Source of the DNA: an uncultured Lachnospiraceae bacterium
GTDB taxonomy: Bacteria; Bacillota; Clostridia; Lachnospirales; Lachnospiraceae
Reading direction: 5' to 3'
DNA: 12,342 nt
NCBI GenBank assembly: GCA_947625995.1
Contig: CANQQN010000037.1
Span: forward strand, 1-12,342
Positions 5,607 to 12,342 of the stretch are shown here, piece by piece (the stretch's first letter is position 1; each line of letters starts with the position of its first letter). Under the pieces are notes generated by a model, which was not told where the DNA came from, made no database searches, and saw nothing but the letters and a program-made list of their open reading frames with translations. Position numbers and translations under genes: made by a program.

Positions 5607-8327
5607 ATGGGAGAAACGTTGAAACAGGTTACAGTCATTATCCCGGTTTATAACGGTTATGAAGATGTACGGCTGTGTATGGACAGTATTTTGAAGCACA
5701 CGGACCTGACAAGGCATCAGGTGCTCCTTGTGAACGACAAGAGCCCCGATGAGCGGATCCTGCCGCTGTTGAAAGGGTATGTGGGGGATCATGTAAAGCT
5801 CATCGACTCACCGGTGAACGAAGGCTTTTCCGCCAGCGTCAACAAGGGCATGACGGCTACGGATACCGATGTGATCCTTCTGAACTCCGATACCATTGTC
5901 ACAAAAAACTGGATAGAGAAATTACAGGCGTGCGCCTACCACGATCTGGAGACGGGGACGGTGACGCCCTTATCCAACAGCGCCACCCTCTGCTCTGTTC
6001 CCATCATGTGTCAGGACAACAAGGTGCCGGAAAACGTGACCATAGATGAATACGCGGAGATCATCCAACGGTGCAGCATGAAGGTGTATCCGCGCATTAC
6101 CGTGGCGGTAGGCTTCTGCATGTATATCAAGCGGGAGGTCATCGACCTTGTGGGCTTGTTCGACGGCGCCACGTTTGAGCGGGGCTACGGAGAGGAGAAC
6201 GATTTCTGCAACCGGGCGGAGCAGTACGGCTACAAGCATGTGATGTGCGACGATACCTTTATTTATCACAAGGGTACCGTGTCTTTCCTGACAGAGGAAA
6301 AGCAGCGGCTCATTGACGCGCACGACGCCATTTTGCGGGAGCGCTATCCGAAGCAGATGGAGCACAATCACCTTTACTGCATGAACAATCCGGATCAGTA
6401 CATCCGGGACAACATTGAGATCTATACGGGTCTCAAAAACGGAAAGAAAAATATTTTGTATCTGATCCATTCGGACTTTCGGGACGACGCCTACGACAAT
6501 GCCGGCGGGACCCAGTTCCATGTGCGGGATCTGGCGCTGGGCCTGAAGGAGGATTATAACATATTTGTAGTGGCGAGAGACAGGGAGTATCTGCGCCTCA
6601 CCATCTACTGTGAAGAGAAAACGTTGTCCTTCAAATACTTTATCGGGCAGCCGTCGCTGTTTCCCATGTATACCAACCGGACGCTGGCAAATATCTTCCG
6701 GCAGATCTTAAGCGCCTTTCAGATCGATCTGGTCCACATTCACCAGACAAGCGGATTGTCGCTGGATATGTATGCCTGCGCCCATGAGATGAAGATTCCC
6801 GTGATCGCTACCATTCACGATTATTACTATATCTGCCCCACCATCAAGCTGCTGGATAAGGACAACCGGTTCCACGGGGAATGCGGCAGCGGCGAGAACT
6901 GCCGCGAATGTCTGAAAGCGCAGGCCGGGATCGCCACACAGGTGGATTTTATGAAAAAATGGCGGGCGGAGAATGAAAAGGCTCTTTCCCTCTGTACAAA
7001 GATCGTGATCCCTTCGGAAAGCGCGAAGGAAGTATTTTTGTCCGTATTTCCGGGGTTGGAGGATAAGATGCAGGTGATCCCCCACGGTTCCGATTTGATC
7101 GACTGTGAGGAAGACCAGATCCAGATCGGGGAGATCGTAACCAGCAGAGACGTGTGCCAGAGTATCGACTACGCTTTTGATCATCCCATGTCCTCCGGCA
7201 TGATCTTAGGCTGGGCTTTTCTGGCCGGGGCGGACAATGATCATGTGAAGGTGATCGTGGAACTGACGGACAGCAAGGGCACGGTGAAATATTTTGCGGC
7301 AACCAAGCAGGAGCGGGAGGATGTGCAGCAGCTTACCGGCAGTCATTTTAATCTGATGTCGGGCTTTTCTGTTTCCGTGCACAAGCAGCAGTTTGCGGTG
7401 GGCAGCCTGAAGATCCGGATCCTTCTGGAAGAGAACGGCGTCGTCTATTGCAACGGCGAGGTGCTGGAAGTGGACAATCCTGTCAGCGACAACAAGGACG
7501 GCAGGATGCGGGTGGCGTTTCTGGGCGGTCTGGTGCCGGCGAAGGGCAGCGAGATGGCTTATCAGCTGATTACCAAGAGCGGTCCCGATATCCAGTGGTA
7601 CATTTTCGGAACCATCGGAGATGAACGGCTGGTACAGCTTACCCAGTCTAATTTAACGAAGATCGGCACCTATGAGCGGGACAGCATTTATCATCTGCTG
7701 CGGGATTACAAGATCGACCTGATCTGCATACTTCCCATCTGGGCGGAAACCTTCTGCTATACCCTGTCCGAGGCGTGGATCAGCAGGATTCCCGTGGTGG
7801 CCACGGATATCGGCGCAGTGGGACAGCGGGTGAAGGAAACCGGCGCGGGTATAGTGGTGCCTCTGGAGGCAAAGGCCGGGGAGATTCTGGAAAAGATAGA
7901 GGCGCTGGCACAGGACCCGTCTGCCTACAAAAAATTAAAAGAGAAAACGGAAGCTCTTTCCATACGGAGCGTGGAGGAGATGCTGGCGGATTACAGGGCG
8001 CTTTATGGAAAGACGGCGGTAATCCGGCCTGTTCACGGTGAGTTCGACCCGGCGGAGATCTTCCGGGGATTTTCAAAGGCATCCATGGGGAAAACATTCT
8101 ACGAAACCGAGACAGAACGGCTGTTAAAGGACTGCACGGACCTGCAGAAGGCAAATCAGGAGATACTTGCGGCGCGGGCTTATATGGAACGCAATATCGA
8201 AGGTATGCGCGCCCAGATTGCGGAATTCCAGTCGTCAAAGACCTACAAGGTGGTAGATGCCGTGGCAAAGACCGTGAAGCCGGCAAAGCGTGTCCTTGGA
8301 AAGGTCAAGCGCGCATTGAAGAAATAA
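5607..8327 (+). CDS. Bifunctional glycosyltransferase, GT2 plus GT4 with inserted beta module
   Basis: 906 residues. Residues ~7-270 form a GT2 (GT-A) domain: VTVIIPVYNGYEDV, the donor/metal motif LLNSDT (91-96, D95), and a late acidic motif GYGEENDF (193-200) likely holding the catalytic base. This type is common among rhamnosyltransferases, but the sugar cannot be read from sequence. Residues ~280-500 are the N-half of a GT4 (GT-B) enzyme (NAGGTQFHVRDLA at 298-310, HDYYYICP at 404-411). The C-half runs ~632-800 (MRVAFLGGLVPAKG; E714-x7-E722 in ETFCYTLSE). A ~110-residue beta-type module (~512-625, around GWAFLAG) separates the halves. The C-terminus is a coiled-coil stretch (~830-875) and a very basic tail (KRVLGKVKRALKK) likely to touch the membrane or a partner. 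The protein should add at least two sugars in the cytoplasm. The gene starts 5 nt after the WbdD-like gene and is surely co-transcribed with it. AAGGGA at 5591-5596 is a weakish ribosome site, 10 nt from the ATG. Confidence 0.87.
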   Translation: MGETLKQVTVIIPVYNGYEDVRLCMDSILKHTDLTRHQVLLVNDKSPDERILPLLKGYVGDHVKLIDSPVNEGFSASVNKGMTATDTDVILLNSDTIVTKNWIEKLQACAYHDLETGTVTPLSNSATLCSVPIMCQDNKVPENVTIDEYAEIIQRCSMKVYPRITVAVGFCMYIKREVIDLVGLFDGATFERGYGEENDFCNRAEQYGYKHVMCDDTFIYHKGTVSFLTEEKQRLIDAHDAILRERYPKQMEHNHLYCMNNPDQYIRDNIEIYTGLKNGKKNILYLIHSDFRDDAYDNAGGTQFHVRDLALGLKEDYNIFVVARDREYLRLTIYCEEKTLSFKYFIGQPSLFPMYTNRTLANIFRQILSAFQIDLVHIHQTSGLSLDMYACAHEMKIPVIATIHDYYYICPTIKLLDKDNRFHGECGSGENCRECLKAQAGIATQVDFMKKWRAENEKALSLCTKIVIPSESAKEVFLSVFPGLEDKMQVIPHGSDLIDCEEDQIQIGEIVTSRDVCQSIDYAFDHPMSSGMILGWAFLAGADNDHVKVIVELTDSKGTVKYFAATKQEREDVQQLTGSHFNLMSGFSVSVHKQQFAVGSLKIRILLEENGVVYCNGEVLEVDNPVSDNKDGRMRVAFLGGLVPAKGSEMAYQLITKSGPDIQWYIFGTIGDERLVQLTQSNLTKIGTYERDSIYHLLRDYKIDLICILPIWAETFCYTLSEAWISRIPVVATDIGAVGQRVKETGAGIVVPLEAKAGEILEKIEALAQDPSAYKKLKEKTEALSIRSVEEMLADYRALYGKTAVIRPVHGEFDPAEIFRGFSKASMGKTFYETETERLLKDCTDLQKANQEILAARAYMERNIEGMRAQIAEFQSSKTYKVVDAVAKTVKPAKRVLGKVKRALKK

Positions 8328-8330
8328 TGT

Positions 8331-8335
8331 GGAGG
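8331..8335 (+). promoter_or_regulatory. Ribosome binding site that decides the start of the last GT gene
   Basis: A full GGAGG lies 5 nt before ATG 8341. The in-frame GTG at 8329 sits inside and ahead of this site, only 1 nt after the previous stop, so it cannot use it. The protein therefore starts at 8341 (MGLFEKAYRI). Confidence 0.75.
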
Positions 8336-8340
8336 CGCAT

Positions 8341-10347
8341 ATGGGGCTGTTTGAAAAGGCATACAGGATCATGAAGACGCAGGGTGCGGCTTCCCTGTGG
8401 TATATTGTCAGGCAAAAACTGAAAAATAAAGAGTCCGAACAGCGGAAGTATGCAAAATATATCAAAAATGAACGGCTGAGGAGAAAGGCTCTTGCGCCGG
8501 CCGGAGAGTATACGGGACTGTTTACCCTGCTGGAGCCGGGACCGGACATTTTCTCGGAACTGGAGGAGGCAAAGACGCCTTTTGTTGCCTTTCTGGAGCC
8601 GGGAGACGATCTTGCAGAAGACTGGCGGCAGCAGGCGGGCGCATATCTTGCGGCCCATCCCCGGTGCCGCTTTTTGTATACGGATGAGGACGCCCTTGCA
8701 GGCGGCAGGCGGACAGAGCCGGTGTTCAAGCCGGATTGCTCCCCGGATACCTATATGTCTTATGACTATGTGGGCGGGTTGATGATACTGGAAAAAAAGC
8801 TGGCCTGTGAGGCAAAGAAGCAGATCCGGTCCGGATACCGGGAAAGCTTTTTGTATGAACTGGGACTGCGGGCGGCCTTTCTGCTGCGCCCGGAGCAGAT
8901 CGGTCATCTGGACGAGGTGCTGTATCACAGGCACAGAAAACAGGAGCTTTCACGAGAGCTTCTGGTGGATCTGAAAAGACAGCTACTGGGGGAGCGGGGC
9001 ATTCCCGGCGGCGTGCGTTGGGATCAGGCGGCAGGCTGCGCGGACGTGGTCTATGAACCTGCAAAGAAAGCCCTTGTAAGTATCATTGTGCCCTCAAAGG
9101 ATCATGTGTCTCTCCTTGAGACCTGTATTCGCTCCGTGGAAGCGGGAACCGCATATCCTGCCGTGGAGTGGATCGTGGTGGACAACGGAAGCAATGACCA
9201 TAATAAACGGGAGTATGAAAGGCTTTGCGGGCAGACGAGATTTTCCTGCCGGTATCTCTATGAGCCCATGGAATTTAATTTTTCAAAGATGTGCAATATC
9301 GGAGCGGAAGCGGCAAAGGGCGCGTTTCTGCTGTTTTTGAACGATGACATGGAGCTTGCCGTAGACTGCGGCCCGGACGCGGGATCGCTCGCCACGGACC
9401 ACGGGGCCGCCCAAAAAGATCAGCCGGATTGGCTGTGGCGGCTTGTAGGGCAGGCGTCTCTTTCTCATGTGGGCGCCGTAGGCGCAAAGCTGCTGTATCC
9501 GAATTCCGATAAAATCCAGCACCTTGGCGTTGTCAACTATACGAGCGGCGCCGCCCATCTGCTCTGGCAGGCGTCGGACGGGGAACTGCTCCCGTTTAAA
9601 AGGAATCATACCACCCAGAATTATGCGGTGGTCACAGGAGCCTGCCTTTTGCTGGACGCGGAGAAATTCCGCCATGCAGGCGGCTTTGAGGAACGCCTTG
9701 CGGTCACCTTCAACGACGTGGAGCTCTGCATCAGGCTTCTGGAAGCCGGATATTACAATGTGGTGCGGAGCGATGTGGTGTTTTATCACCATGAGTCTCT
9801 TTCCAGAGGACAGGATGTGCTGGATGAGCAGAAGTTTCTCCGGGGCCTGAAGGAACGGGAAATCTTGTTTGACCTTCATCCGGACCATATCGGTGTGGAT
9901 CCTTTTTACAGCAGGCATCTGACCCAGACGCGGCTGGACCATACGCTGGATTATCCGGAAACATGGCGGCTCTCAAAGAAAGTAAAGGTAGATAGCGACG
10001 CCCCGCTGCCGGAAGTGGGCGCAGACGGCAGAGAGGAAAAGATTCTCTGCAGGATCCTGCGTGTCACGTTGACAGAGGAGCTTGTGATCGAGGGCTGGGC
10101 CTACCGGAGGGGCCGCGGCAGCGAGCCTGTGAAGGTGCTGCTGGCGGATGAAGAGGGCAGGCTGCTTGCCTTTGCCGCCGAAAAAGTATATTCTCCCACC
10201 CTCACTGTGGAGCAGGCCACCGGCAAGAACTTGAATTTTTCGGAATTTCTCTGCCGGGTGCCGAAAAAGGCGCTGAAGGCCGGAACCTATCAGTTGGGCG
10301 TGGAGATTGCCGGGGTGCGGCGGACCATGCGCAGGATCACAATATAG
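8341..10347 (+). CDS. Glycosyltransferase with degenerate N-terminal GT2, intact second GT2 and C-terminal beta module
   Basis: 668 residues from ATG 8341. The N-terminus (1-50) is a basic, amphipathic stretch without a signal peptide. Residues ~56-200 resemble only the latter part of a GT2 domain (FVAFLEPGDDLAEDW, FLYTDEDAL, FKPDCSPDTYMSYDYVGG); the opening VSIIVPVYN-type nucleotide-binding half is absent, so this copy may be inactive or structural. Residues ~244-500 are a complete GT2: LVSIIVPSKD (245-254), IVVDNGSND (278-286), FLNDDMEL with the DDM metal motif (332-339), GAVGAKLLYP (378-387), VTGACLLL (431-438), and FNDVELCIRL (457-466) for the catalytic base. About 23 extra residues (340-362) lie right after the metal motif. 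Residues ~566-668 are a beta-type module (GWAYRRG, VKVLLADEEG) resembling the one inserted in the preceding glycosyltransferase. The sugar is unknown; rhamnose is plausible from context. The gene is 13 nt after its neighbour and last in the run. Confidence 0.85.
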   Translation: MGLFEKAYRIMKTQGAASLWYIVRQKLKNKESEQRKYAKYIKNERLRRKALAPAGEYTGLFTLLEPGPDIFSELEEAKTPFVAFLEPGDDLAEDWRQQAGAYLAAHPRCRFLYTDEDALAGGRRTEPVFKPDCSPDTYMSYDYVGGLMILEKKLACEAKKQIRSGYRESFLYELGLRAAFLLRPEQIGHLDEVLYHRHRKQELSRELLVDLKRQLLGERGIPGGVRWDQAAGCADVVYEPAKKALVSIIVPSKDHVSLLETCIRSVEAGTAYPAVEWIVVDNGSNDHNKREYERLCGQTRFSCRYLYEPMEFNFSKMCNIGAEAAKGAFLLFLNDDMELAVDCGPDAGSLATDHGAAQKDQPDWLWRLVGQASLSHVGAVGAKLLYPNSDKIQHLGVVNYTSGAAHLLWQASDGELLPFKRNHTTQNYAVVTGACLLLDAEKFRHAGGFEERLAVTFNDVELCIRLLEAGYYNVVRSDVVFYHHESLSRGQDVLDEQKFLRGLKEREILFDLHPDHIGVDPFYSRHLTQTRLDHTLDYPETWRLSKKVKVDSDAPLPEVGADGREEKILCRILRVTLTEELVIEGWAYRRGRGSEPVKVLLADEEGRLLAFAAEKVYSPTLTVEQATGKNLNFSEFLCRVPKKALKAGTYQLGVEIAGVRRTMRRITI

Positions 10348-10366
10348 GAGCCAAAGAGAATGCCTG

Positions 10367-12055
10367 TCACTGCATATGGAACATGGGCGCGGCCTTGATC
10401 TTTTCCAGTCGGGCTTCGGCGTCGGCAAGGCTTTTTCCTTTTACGCCCAGATAAAATTTGATCTTCGGTTCTGTTCCGGATGGACGCACGCAGCACCAGC
10501 CGTCCTCCTCCAGAGAAAAATACAGTACGTTGGAGGCCGGAAGACCGGTTTTTTCCGGTAAAAGATAATCTCGTATTTCAGTAACCGCAAATCCGCCGAT
10601 CTCTCTCGGCGGTTCCCGGCGGACGGATTCCATCATGGACGCGATCTTCTCGGCGCCGTCCGCGCCCGTAAGGGTAAGGGAAACCAAGTCTTCTTTATAA
10701 TACCCGTAAGTGTCATACAGATGAAGCATCTGATCCCACAGCGTCATTCCCTTGGAAGCATAAAATGCGGCGGCCTCGCAGAGCGCCATCACCGCTACGA
10801 TGGCGTCCTTGTCCCGGGCATAGGTTCCGATCAGGCAGCCATAGCTTTCTTCAAAACCGAATACATAGGTGTGACTGTGGTCCTGCCGGAAATATTTGAT
10901 CTGTTCCCCAATATATTTGAAGCCGGTGAGGGTTTCGATCAGCGCCATATGGTATTTTTTGGCCGCGGCCTTCGCCATATTTCCGGTGACAATGGTTTTT
11001 ACGATGGCGCCGTCTTCAGGCAGCGTGCCGCGGGCTTGGCGTTCATGAAGCTGGTACTCGCAGAGCAGCATGCCGGACATATTGCCGGTAAGCTCGTGAT
11101 AAATACCCTGCCGGTCCCTTACATAGACGCCAAGACGGTCCGCGTCGGGGTCCGTGGCCAGCACCAGATCCGCCTGCTCATTCTCGGCCAGCGCCAGCGC
11201 CAGAGAAAAAGCATGCTTGTCCTCCGGGTTCGGGTAACTGACGGTGGGAAAGTCTCCGTCCGGCTCAGCCTGTTCGGGTACGACCAGCACCTGCCCGAAG
11301 CCGATCTCTTTTAAGATCCGGGTGGCAGGCACAAGTCCCGTGCCGTGGAGAGGCGTATAGACGATCTTTAACTGGCTGCCGTATTCCCGGATAGCCTCCG
11401 GGTGCAGAAGCTGTGCTTTTAGCTGCGCGATGTAGGCGTCGTCGATCTCCCTGCCGATGATCCGCAGCAGGCCGGACTTTTCGGCATCTTCCCGGCGCAT
11501 GGTTTTTACCTGATCGAAGCCTGTAACGGCGTTGACCCGCTCGATGATCTCCTTGTCTCTCGGCGGGGTGATCTGTCCGCCGTCCTCATAATAGACCTTA
11601 TATCCGTTATACTGCGGAGGATTGTGGCTTGCGGTGATCACTACGCCTGCAATGCAGCCCAGTTTCCTTACGGCGAAAGAAAGCTCTGGGGTTGGCCGCA
11701 GGGATTCAAAAAGATAAGCCCGTATGCCGTTTGCGCAGAGGCAGAGGGCAGTCTCAAGGGCAAATTCCGGGGACATACGGCGGGAATCAAAGGCAATCGC
11801 CACGCCCATTTCGCTGCCGCCGGTCTCCAGAATGTAGTCTGCCAGACCCTGAGTGGCCTTTCGCACAGTATAAAGATTCAGCCGGTTGGTGCCGGCGCCT
11901 AAGATACCCCGCAGGCCCCCGGTGCCGAAAGAAAGCTCCTTATAAAACCGGTCTTTGAGATCTTCTTCATCTTGTTCTATGGCGCGAAGCTCGGCTTTTG
12001 TTTCTTCATCAAAGTAAGGATCCTCAAGCCATTGTCTGTATCGTTGTCTGTACAT
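10367..12055 (-). CDS. pgcA: Phosphoglucomutase/phosphomannomutase (alpha-D-phosphohexomutase family)
   Basis: Interconverts glucose-6-phosphate and glucose-1-phosphate in the cytoplasm, feeding UDP-glucose and dTDP-glucose/dTDP-rhamnose synthesis. 562 residues, close to the 581 of B. subtilis PgcA. All four active-site loops are visible: the phosphoserine loop TASHNPPQYNGYK (141-153, catalytic S143), the Mg loop DPDADRLGV (302-310), the sugar-specificity loop GFEESYGCLIG (400-410) and the phosphate-binding loop RPSGTEPKIKFYL (524-536). The start at 12055 has GGAGG 7 nt upstream and gives the family's MYRQRYRQWLEDPYFDEETK opening. The frame stays open to 12178, but that would place the start upstream of the promoter. 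Encoded convergently to the export/GT run, with only 19 bp between stop codons. Specificity for glucose rather than mannose is by family resemblance. Confidence 0.93.
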   Translation of the reverse strand: MYRQRYRQWLEDPYFDEETKAELRAIEQDEEDLKDRFYKELSFGTGGLRGILGAGTNRLNLYTVRKATQGLADYILETGGSEMGVAIAFDSRRMSPEFALETALCLCANGIRAYLFESLRPTPELSFAVRKLGCIAGVVITASHNPPQYNGYKVYYEDGGQITPPRDKEIIERVNAVTGFDQVKTMRREDAEKSGLLRIIGREIDDAYIAQLKAQLLHPEAIREYGSQLKIVYTPLHGTGLVPATRILKEIGFGQVLVVPEQAEPDGDFPTVSYPNPEDKHAFSLALALAENEQADLVLATDPDADRLGVYVRDRQGIYHELTGNMSGMLLCEYQLHERQARGTLPEDGAIVKTIVTGNMAKAAAKKYHMALIETLTGFKYIGEQIKYFRQDHSHTYVFGFEESYGCLIGTYARDKDAIVAVMALCEAAAFYASKGMTLWDQMLHLYDTYGYYKEDLVSLTLTGADGAEKIASMMESVRREPPREIGGFAVTEIRDYLLPEKTGLPASNVLYFSLEEDGWCCVRPSGTEPKIKFYLGVKGKSLADAEARLEKIKAAPMFHMQ

Positions 12056-12060
12056 ATTGA

Positions 12061-12067
12061 TTCCTCC
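12061..12067 (-). promoter_or_regulatory. Ribosome binding site that decides the pgcA start
   Basis: On the minus strand GGAGGAA is followed by TCAAT and the ATG at 12055; GGAGG is 7 nt from the start codon. Upstream in-frame ATGs have nothing comparable. Its first two G bases could pair in a small hairpin (see findings). Confidence 0.8.
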
Positions 12068-12157
12068 GGATCTTCCTGTTAAACCCTGTTTCCGGCTCTG
12101 CGTGGGGCGACTTGTGTCCATGTCCCCTACGGCTGTCGGATATCGGTTTTTGGGTTT

Positions 12158-12166
12158 ATTATAGCA
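12158..12166 (-). promoter_or_regulatory. Extended -10 promoter of pgcA
   Basis: The minus strand reads TGCTATAAT: a perfect TATAAT with the TGn extension. The -35 region at 17-18 nt (around TACCCC) does not match, which is common for extended -10 promoters. Transcription would begin near 12151, giving a leader of about 95 nt before the pgcA ATG. Confidence 0.6.
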
Positions 12167-12224
12167 CAATTTCCGCAAAAGGGGTAGATTTCAAGGGCAT
12201 TCCTGAAAAACCGCATATTTTTGT

Positions 12225-12253
12225 TTGCATTTGCCGAAAGATAATGGTAGGAT
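12225..12253 (+). promoter_or_regulatory. Candidate promoter of the gene starting at 12293
   Basis: TTGCAT (12225-12230) and TAGGAT (12248-12253) are separated by 17 nt, the sigma-A spacing, and would start a ~33-nt leader. Both boxes are imperfect, and GATAAT at 12240-12245 is an alternative -10 without a good -35. The spacer 12056-12292 otherwise holds only the pgcA leader and promoter; I see no terminator or RNA gene in it. Confidence 0.35.
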
Positions 12254-12292
12254 AAACAGGAGTTACCATATTTTTGAGGAATGGAGATTGTT

Positions 12293-12342
12293 ATGCGGAT
12301 AGGAATTGACGGATCGGCCCTTGTAAAAGAGGCGGCCGGCAT
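12293..12342 (+). CDS. Start of a probable GT4-family glycosyltransferase (3' end outside window)
   Basis: Only 16 full codons are present, reading MRIGIDGSALVKEAAG. This resembles the opening of GT4 glycosyltransferases (MRIGID followed by a small-residue/Gly segment, then usually GIGRY). GGAG at 12283-12286 lies 6 nt before ATG 12293. An in-frame ATG at 12281 would abut its own purine stretch and is less likely. The gene is divergent from pgcA and could be the first gene of a second part of the polysaccharide locus. The family call rests on very few residues. Confidence 0.5.
   Translation, partial: MRIGIDGSALVKEAAG

Noticed and set aside
8329..8340. GTG start for the last glycosyltransferase
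   Set aside because: The GTG overlaps the ribosome site that serves ATG 8341.
10541..10563. Hairpin with T-run (CCGG...TTTTTTCCGG) as terminator
   Set aside because: It lies inside the pgcA coding region, about 175 bases from its stop, and the T-run is in the loop rather than after the stem.
12056..12178. 41-residue N-terminal extension of the phosphoglucomutase frame
   Set aside because: The extension has no family similarity, and its ATG would lie upstream of the TGCTATAAT promoter. The ATG at 12055 has GGAGG at good spacing.
1..12342. Mobile elements, CRISPR arrays, tRNA/rRNA genes
   Set aside because: Looked for transposase motifs, direct repeat-spacer patterns and tRNA-like cloverleaf sequences by eye and saw none.

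Overview
The window is a dense, GC-rich (roughly 50-55% by eye) piece of a cell-surface polysaccharide locus. Protein style points to a low-GC-lineage Gram-positive of the Clostridia, most likely Lachnospiraceae. Strong GGAGG-type ribosome sites, a TagG/TagH-like ABC exporter, PgcA and large multi-domain glycosyltransferases all fit that. The species cannot be named from the sequence.

Layout. A plus-strand, operon-like run occupies 1-10347: the 3' end of rfbD/rmlD (last step of dTDP-L-rhamnose synthesis), an ABC-2 polysaccharide permease (Wzm-like) with an unusual extracytoplasmic N-terminal domain, its ATPase (Wzt-like) with a long acidic linker and a C-terminal glycan-binding type domain, a 784-residue methyltransferase / kinase-like / beta-domain / coiled-coil protein, a 906-residue GT2+GT4 bifunctional glycosyltransferase, and a 668-residue protein with a degenerate GT2 followed by an intact GT2. 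Gaps are short (76, 51, 45, 5 and 13 nt). Convergent to this run, 19 bp away, is a phosphoglucomutase gene (pgcA) on the minus strand, with its own extended -10 promoter. A further glycosyltransferase-like gene starts divergently at 12293 and runs out of the window.

How the genes may work together. PgcA would supply glucose-1-phosphate, the precursor of dTDP-rhamnose made by the rml enzymes. The GT2/GT4 proteins would build a (probably rhamnose-containing) glycan on a lipid carrier in the cytoplasm, and Wzm/Wzt would export it. The most interesting protein is the one at 3247-5601. Its order (SAM methyltransferase, APH/choline-kinase-like domain, C-terminal coiled coil) is that of WbdD, the methyl/phosphate chain terminator and coiled-coil ruler of E. 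coli O8/O9/O9a O-antigens, whose cap is read by the Wzt C-terminal domain. A WbdD-like terminator next to a Wzt with such a C-domain suggests a capped, length-controlled, ABC-exported glycan in a Gram-positive. In addition, a module resembling the beta domain of this protein appears to be fused to the outside of the permease, and a second beta module ('GWA' module) is shared by the two glycosyltransferases. Function is inferred from domain reading by eye; no search was run.
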